Source: Ryuthela nishihirai
Lineage: Eukaryota; Arthropoda; Arachnida; Araneae; Heptathelidae
Direction of reading: 5' to 3'
Assembly: GCA_038380435.1 (NCBI GenBank)
Contig: JAWZYU010000028.1
Location: 44,451,095 to 44,515,094 of the forward strand
Length of the DNA: 64,000 nucleotides
Below, piece by piece: positions 24,246 through 34,771 of this stretch. The position numbers and the translations under genes were made by a program. Position 1 is the first letter of the stretch. Each line of letters starts with the position of its first letter. Under the pieces are notes generated by a model. It saw only the letters and a program-made list of their open reading frames with translations, was not told the DNA's origin and ran no database searches.

Positions 24246-25260
24246 CCTTTAATTTTTTGTTTGGTAGTTCCATTTCATTTATTTTCCTTCGTGAAAAAAA
24301 ATAAAAATATTTTTGTAGAGACAAGTGTGGGTACTTTGGTTTTAAGATTATAATGGAGAAAACGTACTTCTGGTAAAAAAAATGGCAGTACCAGTATTGT
24401 ATTAAATAATTACTCTGCATATTCCAGAAATTGTGACAATTGACTGATTTAGAGACACCGAAAATTCTTCAACTAATATAATACTAATTACCTACATTTT
24501 ATCTTTAATAGCAAGGGAATTTTCAAATTATACACATTTTATCCGAAGAGTTTTTTTCTCTGTTGGCCGCATTTACTGTAATTTGTGATGTGTCAAATTT
24601 TTAAACTGCGATTAAGCATTGATTAAACATTGAAACTACCAATGAAAAGTTTATTACCCAACAGAAAATGAGATCGACTTCAAAAGTCTTCACAGACATT
24701 TCCTACATTGTAAGGTATATTAATCACAACTTATACTTTCATTACAATAATTAAATCGCATACCATTCAAAATTGATTAGCTAGTTGTAAATAAAACTTA
24801 AAAGCGAATAATTACCTAGTTAGACAAAGTTATATTATAATTTGTGATAAATTTATAAAGCTTAAAAGAATTTTGCAATTCACGTATACATTAGAACTTT
24901 TAAACAACAAAGGGAATCTATATCAGAATAACTGTGGCCAGATTTACGTTTCAAAACCACCAATTTTAACATAATTAAAGTTTTGTAAAATTATAAAGGA
25001 ATTAATATTTCGATTTTTCATATTAGAGAACATATCTTTTCTTGCCAAGAACATAAAAATTTTTATTCTCCACTTTACAAGATTTTAGCATTTGAATTAA
25101 CTTTTATATCCTTCAGAGAAAAAACATTCAAATTATAAATTTTAAGGAAAAAAGTCAACATTATTAGTATATGTAATTTGAAACATGGATGATAAAATAT
25201 TTCTTGGCAAAAAGATAAGGAACAATAAAATGTAACAGTTTGTAAAAAAAAGAGGTAAAT
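24246..25260. other. No gene recognised
   Basis: Very AT-rich, no supported feature. Confidence 0.45.
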
Positions 25261-25264
25261 TGAA

Positions 25265-25438
25265 TTGTTTTACCTCTGACCAGAGCTTTTTCCCCCAAAA
25301 AATGGGCTAAATGTTCAAGTCGCAAGGACTCCAAAGACTCAGAGAAGGTTGTGGGTAGGGACTCATTAGAAATCTGTTAAAGGACAGGTGGTAGTTTACC
25401 CTCAGGGCCATCACAGCGTGTACTTTAACATAGTACTG
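25265..25438 (-). mobile_element. SINE-A fragment, old
   Basis: Tail-side half only: ttgttttacctctgaccaga to ccatcacagcgtgtacttta. It breaks into the hairpin region that follows. Confidence 0.75.
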
Positions 25439-25439
25439 T

Positions 25440-25591
25440 AAAGACACTACTGACTTTCAGGGTGCTACTGACTTTCAGGGTGCCTACTGACTTTCAGGGT
25501 GCCTGACTTTTCAGGGAGACTACTTTCAGGGTGCCGTCCACCGAATGGGGTGGCACCCTGAAACCATATTCGGTGGACGGCACCCTGAAAG
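25440..25591. repeat. Direct repeats leading into a perfect hairpin
   Basis: Three or four short direct units of ctactgactttcagggtgc (25448-25520) are followed by a 24-bp perfect inverted repeat. The arms are 25523-25546 and 25568-25591, with a 21-nt loop. The loop itself holds another copy of ggcaccctgaaa. Confidence 0.9.
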
Positions 25592-25799
25592 GCGTCAATC
25601 TGCGTGCATTCAATTTATGCACAAAATGCAAGCAAATACATACTCCTATTGAATAAATGTTCGAAATGTTTTATCGATTCAAAATACATTCAGTGCAGAA
25701 ATCAAAAATATGCCTTGTAATATAAGAGTAAAAGTACATGACACCTTTCGCTTTTCTAAGAAATTAATAAATACAGATACTCAACAGAAAAAATAGGTC

Positions 25800-26335
25800 C
25801 ATTTTTATCTCAATAGAAAATCGCAATCACAGTTCAATAACTTCGTCAATATATTTCAAATCAAACATATGTCTAAAGATAAATTAAAGATCTCAATCAA
25901 ATCTATCTAAATCTCGTTTTTAAACAAATTTATTCAGTATTCGAAGTTATGAATTCTGGAATATTTAACAGGCTGCAAAGAAATTGATCCCATAATTTAA
26001 TTAAAATTTTAAAGCATATTAAAAGATCAGAGATCTCTGCCGATAGTCTGCTGTATATTAACTATAAATATCTGATTTCGTATCATGCTTGAATGTTTTA
26101 ATTAAAATTCGGGTCATTTTTGTAGCCTGTTAAGTACTCAAACAATCACAACTCTTTTAATACTGAAAACGTTTTGCTTAAAATCGAGATTTAAATAGAT
26201 TTTATTGAGCTCTTTAAATTATCTCAAGATACATTTTTAATTAAAAATCATATTGAAGAAGTTATTCATTAATAAGTTATTTGTTAATACAAATTTTTAC
26301 TGACATAAATGGAACTTTTTCCATTTTTCTGTCCA
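25800..26335. mobile_element. MITE-2 copy
   Basis: The left arm (25870-25960, ttaaagatctcaatcaaatc) and right arm (26150-26230, gagatttaaatagatttt) are inverted relative to each other. The outer ends are uncertain. Confidence 0.55.
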
Positions 26336-26443
26336 GTACCTGTAGCTCTTTCATTATTACAAATCCTCTGGAATATCGGTTCTGGGATTGAATTCATCAG
26401 AATATATGTACAGTATATGTATATATGTATATGTATATATGTA

Positions 26444-26652
26444 CAGTCGCTCAAAAAAGTATCCGAACACTATGGTTGATTACAGAATTGAGCAAAAATA
26501 TCTGGCAACGATTTTTTTTTAGAAATTAGTGAATTGGCAACCTTCGTGTCACGTGACACGAAGGTTGCCAAATCACTAATTTCTAAAAAAAGTCGTTGGC
26601 AGATATTTTTTCTGAATTCTGTAATCAACCATGGTGTTCGGATACTTTTTTA
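26444..26652. mobile_element. MITE-1, right end clipped
   Basis: TA at 26442-26443, then cagtcgctcaaaaaagtatc. The centre at 26548-26581 is a perfect palindrome around tgtcacgtgaca. The right end stops at cggatacttttttaa and lacks gagcgactg. Confidence 0.85.
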
Positions 26653-26696
26653 ATATATATAATGCGTATGAATATATAATGCAATGAATATGGAGC

Positions 26697-27055
26697 GTGT
26701 GCATTTACCGTTCACAGCAAACTGGAGCGGTTGCGGTTAATGTTCACAGCACATTGGATCGTGTGAGCTCACAAAAACCTGGATCGTTTGGGCTCACTCA
26801 CGGAAATATTGAGCGTTTGCAGTTACCGTTCACAGCAAACTGGAGCGTGTACAGTAACTGCACACGCTCCAGTTTGCTGTGAACGGTAACTGGAGCATGT
26901 ACAGTTGCTGTACACGCTCCAGATATTTTCCCTGAATTCTGTAATCACGTGACACAAAGGTTGCCAGAACATTAATTTATAAAAAAAATCGTTGCCAGAT
27001 ATTTTTGCTCAATTCTGTAATCAACCATAGTGTTCGGATACTTTTTGAGCGATTG
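26697..27055. mobile_element. MITE-1 long form, right part
   Basis: Core hairpins made of ggagcgtgtgcag-type and caaactggagcgtgt-type repeats (26697-26925) match the cores near 950-1060 and 1240-1350. Then comes the right arm ending tttttgagcgattg with TA at 27056-27057. The left end is missing. Confidence 0.75.
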
Positions 27056-27057
27056 TA

Positions 27058-27620
27058 CTTAGTAAAAGTCTCACCTATTGAGTACAGTATTGCAGACTTT
27101 AAGTCTTGAACGTTAAGTGACATGCTAACGTCAGACATTTTCTGTCGAGGTAATAAAGAAAAAAACTTCTTGGCCAACTTAGTACTTAAACTAGGTAAAA
27201 ATAGAAATGCTGATGTAGATATCTTTCAGTCGCAGTACTTTTTCAAATTAACTTATTTTAGAAGTTATTGAATGTTTGATTTTCTTTCCACGTAATACTG
27301 AACAGCTCATTTCATTCAGTAAAGCCCTAGTACTTAAAGTTTTCATCATTCCCGTATCCATCTAGGGTTAAGGAGAAGTAACTCCCCAGTCGCCATGACA
27401 TTTTGTGTATTTCTCATCCCTTCAAATCAAGTTTAAAGTCTCAAGTCCGCTCAACACATTTAGAACTCCATGAAAGGCAGCAGTCGACCAATATTGGCAA
27501 TATATTGTTATCTGGCATTCCTCACATAAGATTCGTGCCAAGAATCATGAGAAAATCAATCACTCGAAGACATACTACTTCCGCATGTGAGCCCTACAGA
27601 GGAGTTTTTTTTTTTTGTTT
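27058..27620. other. No gene recognised
   Basis: Unique-looking sequence. An 84-codon frame at 27403-27657 has no recognisable domain and runs into the SINE array. Confidence 0.4.
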
Positions 27621-27636
27621 TTCTTCCTGTCAAATT

Positions 27637-28874
27637 GCGGGGTGGCTCAGTCGGTAGCGCGCCAGGCTCGTAATCTGCAGTTCCAGGTTCGAGTCCCAGC
27701 TGGGTCAGCGTTGAGATTTATCTCCGCAAAACTCCCCGCCCTGCCCACGGTCAGCAGGGGACACCGATGGGCTTGGGGGGGGGGCTCAGTCGGTAGCGCG
27801 CCAGGCTCGTAATCTGCAGTTCCAGGTTCGAATCCCAGCTGGGTCAGCGTTGAGATTTATCTCCGCAAAACTCCCCGCCCTGCCCACGGTCAGCAGGGGA
27901 CACCGATGGGCTTGGGGGGGGGGGGGGGGGCTCAGTCGGTAGCGCGCCAGGCTCGTAATCTGCAGTTCCAGGTTCGAGTCCCAGCTGGGTCAGCGTTGAG
28001 ATTTATCTCCGCAAAACTCCCCGCCCTGCCCACAGTCAGCAGGGGACACCGATGGGCTTGGGGGGGGGGGGCTCAGTCGGTAGCGCGCCAGGCTCGTAAT
28101 CTGCAGTTCCAGGTTCGAGTCCCAGCTGGGTCAGCGTTGAGATTTATCTCCGCAAAACTCCCCGCCCTGCCCACAGTCAGCAGGGGACACCGATGGGCTT
28201 GGGGGGGGGGGGCTCAGTCGGTAGCGCGCCAGGCTCGTAATCTGCAGTTCCAGGTTCGAATCCCAGCTGGGTCAGCGTTGAGATTTATCTCCGCAAAACT
28301 CCCCGCCCTGCCCACAGTCAGCAGGGGACACCGATGGGCTTGGGGGGGGGGGGGGGGCTCAGTCGGTAGCGCGCCAGGCTCGTAATCTGCAGTTCCAGGT
28401 TCGAGTCCCAGCTGGGTCAGCGTTGAGATTTATCTCCGCAAAACTCCCCGCCCTGCCCACAGTCAGCAGGGGACACCGATGGGCTTGGGGGGGGGGGGGG
28501 GGCTCAGTCGGTAGCGCGCCAGGCTCGTAATCTGCAGTTCCAGGTTCGAATCCCAGCTGGGTCAGCGTTGAGATTTATCTCCGCAAAACTCCCCGCCCTG
28601 CCCACGGTCAGTAGGGGACACCAATGGGCTTGGAAAGAACACCGTCCGTCGTATGGGACGTTAAGCGGTAGCCCCGTGTGCTGGAGAGCTATACCCTGTG
28701 CATGTTAAAGAACACGCTGGATGGCCTTGACGGGAGGCTACCATCCCTTTACCAATAGCTGTTCCAGTAGGTCCCCTCCCTCAATCTTCTCTGAGACTTC
28801 GGGGTCCGTTGTGACCTGGCCATTTAGCCCATGGTGTGCAATAAAGTGCCGCTCAGACGTAAAACAACCCAAAA
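27637..28874 (+). mobile_element. SINE-A with sevenfold tandem head array
   Basis: Seven tRNA-like heads start (gctcagtcggtagcgcgcc) at 27645, 27784, 27930, 28071, 28212, 28357 and 28502, spaced 139-146 bp. Each of the first six ends at gacaccgatgggcttg followed by a G run of variable length that joins the next head. The last head continues into a complete SINE body and tail. A single target-site duplication, tcctgtcaaatt (27625-27636 and 28875-28886), brackets the whole array. Each head keeps an A box and a B box. The 159-codon frame across the array is a by-product. They are not tRNA genes: the acceptor and T stems do not pair properly. Confidence 0.93.
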
Positions 28875-29792
28875 TCCTGTCAAATTTCATCTCTTAATAG
28901 ATGGCTCGTGTTGCGACAATTCTTTTATGTGTTTTTGTTTTCATACTTGTATCAGTTTTCATAGTGATTTTTTTTTATTAATATCCTTATTATACATCTA
29001 ATATACACTGGAGGAAATTGAAAAAAGAACACCCAGAAGGAATTCCTTTAGGAACGTCATATTATAATATATTAATAATAAGGGCAGCAGAAATCGTCAT
29101 CCAAAATTGAAAGTCATTGGACGAAATAATGACGTCACTGAGGACGACAACATGCATATGTACGCAGAGCGTATTTAAGAACTAGGGCATGAAGAAAGAA
29201 GTTGTTCGTCTTGTGTCGTGTTGTCCAGTGCTCTTTGAAGAAGCTGCCATGGCTGGATGACGCAAGCGCGCAACATTTGTTCGGTTGGCGGAGTTTGAAC
29301 GAGGTCGTATAGTCGGTCTTTGGGAAACAGGTTGGTCTTTTCGTCACATAAATGCAATTTCAATAAATGCAAATTCAAATTGCACACCGCGTTGGACGAG
29401 AGGTATCGGCAGTGCTACGATGGTAGCATCGATTGGCAGAAGAGCATTGCACACTCGCAGATGTGGTTCCGGGCAACACAGAGTTGCGGACGCACGAAAG
29501 GATCGATGTATCAGGAGGGCGGCTGTATCAGAGTGGAAGGTTATGGCATCACAAATTCGATCCTCTGTCGTACCAAGGGTGTCTACAAGAACGATACGCA
29601 ATCGTCTTTTGGAGGCAGGACTACGAGCACGCGTGCAGCTGGCACATTTACCACTGTTACCTCATCACTGTCGAGCACATTTGCAGTGTGGTCACGAACG
29701 AGTTCATTCGAGAGAAAGGTGGCACTCTGTGGTCTTCAGTGATGAAAATGCTTAGGAGCGTCTGATGGTCGTTTACGCGTCTGAAGGCGAGA

Positions 29793-30034
29793 AGTCGACA
29801 AGGTGAGTGACTTCTTCCATCGTACATCCGTCAACGACAAGGTGAAAGACTTCTTCCATCGTACATCCGCCAGCGACAAGGTGAGTGACTTCTTCCATCG
29901 TACATCCGCCAGCGGCAAGGTGAGTGACTTCTTCCATCGTACATCCGCCAGCGACAAGGTGAGTGACTTCTTCCATCGTACATTCGCCAGCGACAAGGTG
30001 AGTGACTTCTTCCATCGTACATCCGCCAACGACA
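29793..30034 (+). repeat. 39-bp in-frame repeat within transposase
   Basis: Six units of 39 bp, gtgagtgacttcttccatcg plus tacatccgccagcgacaag, i.e. 13 codons reading KVSDFFHRTSASD. The frame is the one that continues into the transposase motif HRPLIIVWGTI just downstream, so the unit seems to be amplified transposase sequence. Confidence 0.9.
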
Positions 30035-30127
30035 CACACAGGCCACTCATCATAGTGTGGGGAACGATAATCTGTCACTCTCCCCCGTGTCTGGTGTGTG
30101 TTTGTACAGGGTACACTAAATAGCAAT

Positions 30128-30662
30128 TGTTACTATTTGTTGCAGATGTTACGCAACCACGGCAATCCCCGGTTCCGTCTTACGACACTACCAAGTTAAC
30201 GGAAAGCTGTGACTATCTAGAGTAGGGGTCAAGAATGCGCCATATAGACGCACCTCATCCCCGACCTCACATGGCAGCAGTCCTAAAAAAGGAAAGCTAA
30301 CCACCGGAAGAAACCTGAAATTTAATCTGTCCCCGGTTAGCCATGAACAAGGATATGTAGATCCAAGTTCGCTCGGCTCCCGGGGTGGAGACTCTTAGTA
30401 AGGCCCAGACTTTGAAAGGGCTCGTGCCTACTAGGGGGCTCAAACTATTCGGCCGTGCCCTTGAACTGCTCCACAGAGATCCTGATAGGTGAGGTCTAGA
30501 CACCGGTCCAACCGATCGGCGATATCTTCGACCTCGGTTGGTCTTGGCTCTGTCCAACCGGGACAAAATCCGGTCGGCAAAGCCTTCGACTGGGTTGCTG
30601 AGCCCGAAGCACCCCCACCACCACCACCACGACAGGGTGGTCCCCTATTGGGGGGGGGGGGG
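30128..30662. mobile_element. GC-rich insertion of unknown type
   Basis: Inserted in the Tc1-like element. The 12-bp flanks ctaaatagcaat (30116-30127) and ctgaatagcaat (30663-30674) differ at one base and rejoin the transposase frame. It ends on the right in a run of 13 G. GC content is clearly higher than the surroundings. Minus-strand frames of 83-89 codons are proline/arginine-rich and unrecognised. The TSD length suggests an RNA-mediated (LINE or SINE) insertion, but I see no convincing pol III boxes. Confidence 0.7.
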
Positions 30663-30926
30663 CTGAATAGCAATACGCACGTCAGCGACATTGTACAGCT
30701 GGTCGTCCTGTCATATTTGTGTGTAATCCCAAATGCGATATTCTAGCAGGATAAGGCCCGCCCACATCATGCACGGACAACTCAACGTGCTCTTCAGGCA
30801 GTGCACCAACTCCCTTGGCCAACATGCTCTCCGGACTTGTCTCCAATCGAGCATGTCTGGGACTGGATCGGGCAAAAACTCTTCTGCGGACCGCAGTCCG
30901 CAGGTAGTCCGCAGGTCCGTGGCTTG

Positions 30927-31043
30927 GAAAGGCTGCCGTCCATCGCATGGGACGTTAAGCCGCGGCCCTGTGTGCGATAGAGCCATACCCTGTGCACGTT
31001 AAAGAACACGTTGCATGGCCTAGACGGGAGGCTACCATCTTCA
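30927..31043 (+). mobile_element. SINE-A internal fragment in Tc1
   Basis: From gcttggaaaggctgccgtcc to gggaggctaccatct. Both SINE ends are missing and no TSD is seen. It sits between the transposase Glu motif and its C-terminus. Confidence 0.85.
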
Positions 31044-31371
31044 TGGAGTTCTAAGTCTATCTTAGCAGGCAATGACCATTGTTGAATTACGCGTCCAAAT
31101 TGAAAGCGCACGGAATGGTATCCCCCAGAGTGATATCCAGCATTTGTACACCGATTGCATTTCAGATTGTATTGCTGCTGGACCAGGTTCAACACCTTAT
31201 TAAAATGTGCCTTCTGTAAAATGTAATACTCATTAAAAGGTAAAATAAACATTAATTCACTTCACACGTGTGATCACTGTCCTTTCACAACAAGTTGTTT
31301 CTACCAAATAAATCTCATAGATTATGCTTCAGTTGTTAATGGTGTTCTTTTTTCAATTTTCGCCAGCGAAT

Positions 31372-31672
31372 ATAGACGATTGTGGATGAATGACTGATGG
31401 CTGAGATGGGGATCAGTCTAATTCTAACTGTGATGCAGAAATGGTAGTGGCCTGAATATTTGCATCAAGGGGTAGTCCCAGTCGTAGATATGGGAAAAAC
31501 TCCGAAAAATTTGACCTCCGACTTGTTCTTCAAGGTCAAAGAGAGATCACGTAGAAGTCAAACATTGATATACGAGGGCTAGAAACATGGAAATAGGTGT
31601 CTGATGGTGTTTCGAGTTGTAGATGTTGGAAACGTTACCAAATTCCGGATACGGAGGGCCCTTCGTGGTCAA
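31372..31672. other. No gene recognised
   Basis: Spacer between the Tc1 element and a SINE-A. No supported feature. Confidence 0.45.
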
Positions 31673-32054
31673 GGGGCGAGGATGGCTCAGTCGGTATAGC
31701 GCCAGGCTCGTAATTTGTAGTTCCCAGGTTCGAGTCCCAGCTGGGTCAGCGTTCAGATTTATCTCCGCAAAACTTTCCGCCCTGCCCACGGTCAGTAGGG
31801 GGCACTGATGGGCTTGGAAAGGCCGCGGACCGTCGGATGGGAAGTTAAGCCGGTGCCCCGTGTGCAATAGAGCCATACCCTGTGCACGTTAAAGAACACG
31901 TTGGATGGCCTTGACTGGAGGCTACCATCTGTCTCCCAACACCTGTTCCAGTGGATCCCCTCCTCCAACCTTCTCTGAGTCTTCGGGGTCCATGTGACCT
32001 GGCCATTTAGCCCATGGTGTGCAAAAAAGTGCAGCTCAGAGGTAAAACAACCCA
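31673..32054 (+). mobile_element. SINE-A, near full length
   Basis: Head with cagtcggtatagcgccagg and intact B box ggttcgagtcc; body complete; tail short (aaaacaaccca). No clear TSD. Confidence 0.88.
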
Positions 32055-32351
32055 GTACTTCACTCTGACACACTATGATCTATGTTAACAGCTCTGCCGT
32101 TTCATATTTAATGATCCGTAAAGATGTATATATTAAAACTATAATTTCATTCAAGTCACTATCGGCTTTAATGTAATACTCATTAAAACGTAAAATGCAC
32201 TGTTACTTTGTTCAGCCACTGTAAAGACAATAGGTACCTATAGGTGACTAACCGTTGGCGATAGCAGGTATGCTCATCTAGGCTCATTGTTTTGATCCCT
32301 GGTTGTCCGCCGTCTTCTTGTCAGTGCTGGCTGCCGGAATGGATACCTGGC

Positions 32352-32741
32352 TTGGGTTGGGTTGTTTTTCCTCTGAGCGGCACTTTTTTGCACACCATGG
32401 GCTAAATGGCCAGGTCACATGGACCCCGAAGGCTCAGAGAAGGTTGGAGGAGGGGACCCACTGGAACAGCTGTTGGGAGACAGATGGTAGCCTCCCGTCA
32501 AGTCCATCCAGCGTGTTCTTTAACGTGCACAGGGTATGGCTCTCCCGCACACGGGGTCACGGCTTAACGTCCCATCCGACGGACGGCGGCCTTTCCAAGC
32601 CCATCGGTGTCCCCTACTGACCGTGGGCAGGGCGGGGAATTTTACGGAGATAAATCTCAACGCTGACCCAGCTGGGACTCGAACCTGGGAACTACAGATT
32701 ACGAGCCTGGCGCGCTACCGACTGAGCCACCCCGCCCCACC
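32352..32741 (-). mobile_element. SINE-A, full length
   Basis: Target-site duplication gatacctggc at 32342-32351 and 32742-32751. Confidence 0.93.
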
Positions 32742-32819
32742 GATACCTGGCAGTCAGAGTTCGATTGCTGAGGTGAATCAATTACTCGCACATACACTTA
32801 TACATAGACGACGATAACA

Positions 32820-33765
32820 CAAGTTGACAACACAACAATTTTTAATATAAACGCTAAATTTACATTAAAAACTTCTAAAAACTTAAACAAAGTTTTAACG
32901 TGTTTTGCCCATCACTAGAGCTTCTTCAGAAAATATAAGGGACACGTTACTGTCGAATATATAAACCTTGTGTCTATGAGGTTTGCTATGTCATTCCTTA
33001 GGTTCTCCCTATTGTTGGAGGTATCTTTAGCGAGAGTCCTGTTGCAAGAGCAGTTTCCAAGGTAGTGGGTGCTCGGCGATGTCTTTCATGCATTCATTTT
33101 TCTTTTGAAAGATGTGATATTGCTCCGCTAAGTCCCTCTGGAAATCGGAGCTGGGTGCACATATTATTCTTGCTTGCTCGAAAATCTGTATAAAGGATCT
33201 ATTGAAGGTTTTTTTGTCCAATACTGTGGTGCATCTTTTGTACTTGATATCCCTCCTATGTTCCTTGAAATTTATCTCACATGTTTTATCGATGCAAGGT
33301 TGAGTATTTTGGCTTTGGAAGTCTTGGGTTGGGTTGGGTTGTTTTACCTCTGAGCGGCACTTTTTTGCACACCATGGGCTAAATGGCCAGGTCACATGAA
33401 CCCCGAAGGCTCAGAGAAGGTTGGGGGAGGGGACCCACTGGAACAACTGTTGGGAGACAGATGGTAGCCTCCCGTCAAGGCCATCCAGCGTGTTCTTTAA
33501 CGTGCACAGGGTATGGCTCTCCCGCACACGGGACCACGGCTTAACGTCCCATCCGACGGACGGCGGCCTTTCCAAGCCCATCGGTGTCCCCTACTGACCG
33601 TGGGCAGGGCGGGGAATTTTGCGGAGATAAATGTCAACGCTGACCCAGCTGGGACTCGAACCTGGGAACTACAGATTACGAGCCTGGCGCGCTACCGACT
33701 GAGCCACCCCCGCCCCTGGAAGTCTTGGAGTGGCACTTCGTATACTCCGCCTATTAGCGAATTTT
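32820..33765 (-). pseudogene. Penelope-like element 3' relic (GIY-YIG region)
   Basis: The minus strand reads GGVYEVPLQDFQ just right of the SINE and continues left of it as CEINFKEHRRDIKYK. This resembles the GIY-YIG endonuclease region at the end of Penelope-like retroelements (GVYEIP, then EH-R-D). The rest is frameshifted or diverged. Near 32925 the minus strand has ttctgaagaagctc followed by gcaaaacacg, a pattern I associate with Penelope-like 3' ends. It is split by a SINE-A at 33328-33716. The family call is inference from short similarity. Confidence 0.4.
33328..33716 (-). mobile_element. SINE-A, full length
   Basis: Target-site duplication tggaagtcttgg at 33316-33327 and 33717-33728. 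It interrupts the Penelope-like relic. Confidence 0.94.
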
Positions 33766-33856
33766 TATCTGTTTTAACGAGTTTCAGATTCTTTTCAGTT
33801 TTCAGATTTTTATCTCTGTCTGTTTAATGAGGTTCGGATTATTTTTACTGGCCGCA

Positions 33857-34375
33857 GCGGGGCGGGGGTGGCTCAGTTGGTAGCGCGCCAGGCTCATAAT
33901 CTGCAGTTTCCAGGTTCGAATCCCAGCTGGGTCAGCGTTGAGATTTATCTCCGCAAAATTCCCCGCCCTGCCACGGTCAGTAGCAGACACCGATGGGCTT
34001 GGAAAGACCGCCGTCCGTCGGATGGGACGTTAAGCCGTGGCCCCGTGTGCTGGAGAACCATAACCTGTGCACGTTAAAGAACACGCTGAATGTTCTTGAC
34101 GAGAGGCTACCATACGTCTCCCAGGAACCTAGATGAGCAATATCTCCCAGGAGACAGATGGTAACCTCTCGTCAAGACCATTCAGCGTGTTCTTTAACGT
34201 GCACAGTTATGGTTCTCCAGCATATGGAGCCACGGCTTAACGTCCCATCCGACGGACGGCGACCTTTCCAAGCCTTGACGGGAGGCTACCATCTGTCTCC
34301 CAGGAGATGCCTCCCGTCAAGATGATGGTAGCCCCCAGGAGACAGATGGTAGCCTCCCGGCAAGACCATCCAGCG
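33857..34375 (+). mobile_element. SINE-A 5' half with fold-back copies
   Basis: A plus-strand head and first half (33857-34124) is followed by an inverted copy of the mid-body (34139-34276). Then come a short direct piece (34274-34310) and further inverted pieces (34310-34375), all meeting near the same body segment (gaggctaccatctgtctccc). The 3' tail is absent. The head here has gctcataatctg where most copies have gctcgtaatctg. Confidence 0.85.
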
Positions 34376-34399
34376 GCAAATTAATTAATTAAGTGGCAA

Positions 34400-34762
34400 A
34401 TTAAACTTTGAACGGAAAAAAAATGGGATATACGATAAATTAAAGATCTCAATCAAGCCTTTCTAAATCTCACAATATTCGTGCAGTATTTAAAAAGTTA
34501 CGAATTTTTGAATACCTTATGACTGTATTTCAAAAGTTAGTTTAAATTTAAACATTAAATATCATTCTGAACCACTTAGTAAATTATGATCATGCTTTCA
34601 AACTCTGCTTAATCATTATTTCAATTTTTGTCAATTACGTTTCCCTGCAGAACAAGCAAGCTTAAATATTCAGGCTTCTGTAACTGCTGAAATACTGAGC
34701 GAATATTGTTGAACATCGGGATTTATAAAGATTCCGTTTAGATCTTTATTTTATCATCAGTC
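34400..34762. mobile_element. MITE-2 copy
   Basis: The left arm near 34430 (aattaaagatctcaatcaag) and right arm near 34690-34750 (cgggatttataaagattccg) are inverted. A SINE-A abuts its right end. Confidence 0.5.
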
Positions 34763-34771
34763 ACACTGGGG

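Larger units (their letters stand above)
29249..31199 (+). pseudogene. Tc1-like transposase, inactivated
   Basis: A cut-and-paste transposase would bind the element ends and move it at TA sites. The frame starts at ATG 29249 and meets TGA at codon 4. It continues as FERGRIVGLWETGWSFR (helix-turn-helix part), then STRTIRNRLLEAGLRARVQL, and reaches HSVVFSDEN with the first catalytic Asp near 29745. A frameshift, the 39-bp repeats and the GC-rich insertion follow. Beyond 30663 the remaining parts are QDKARPH (second Asp), SPDLSPIEHVW (Glu) and the C-terminus GIPQSDIQHLY, ending at TAA 31197-31199. Asp-to-Glu spacing is about that of the DD34E class. It cannot make an active enzyme. Confidence 0.85.
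29006..31370 (+). mobile_element. Tc1-like DNA transposon, multiply broken
   Basis: The left end cactggaggaaattgaaaaa (TA at 29004-29005) is the inverse of the right end ttttttcaattttcgccag near 31350-31366. The interior carries a Tc1/IS630-type transposase pseudogene. The element is swollen by three changes: a 39-bp tandem expansion (29793-30034), a 535-bp GC-rich insertion (30128-30662) and a SINE-A fragment (30927-31043). Without these it would be about 1.5 kb, normal for Tc1 elements. Confidence 0.85.

Noticed and set aside
27906..28385. 159-codon glycine-rich repeat protein
   Set aside because: It lies in the SINE head array. The G runs between units happen to keep phase here.
27645..28570. 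Cluster of seven tRNA genes
   Set aside because: A and B boxes are present, but the T stem and acceptor stem do not pair and there is no 3' acceptor structure. These are SINE heads.
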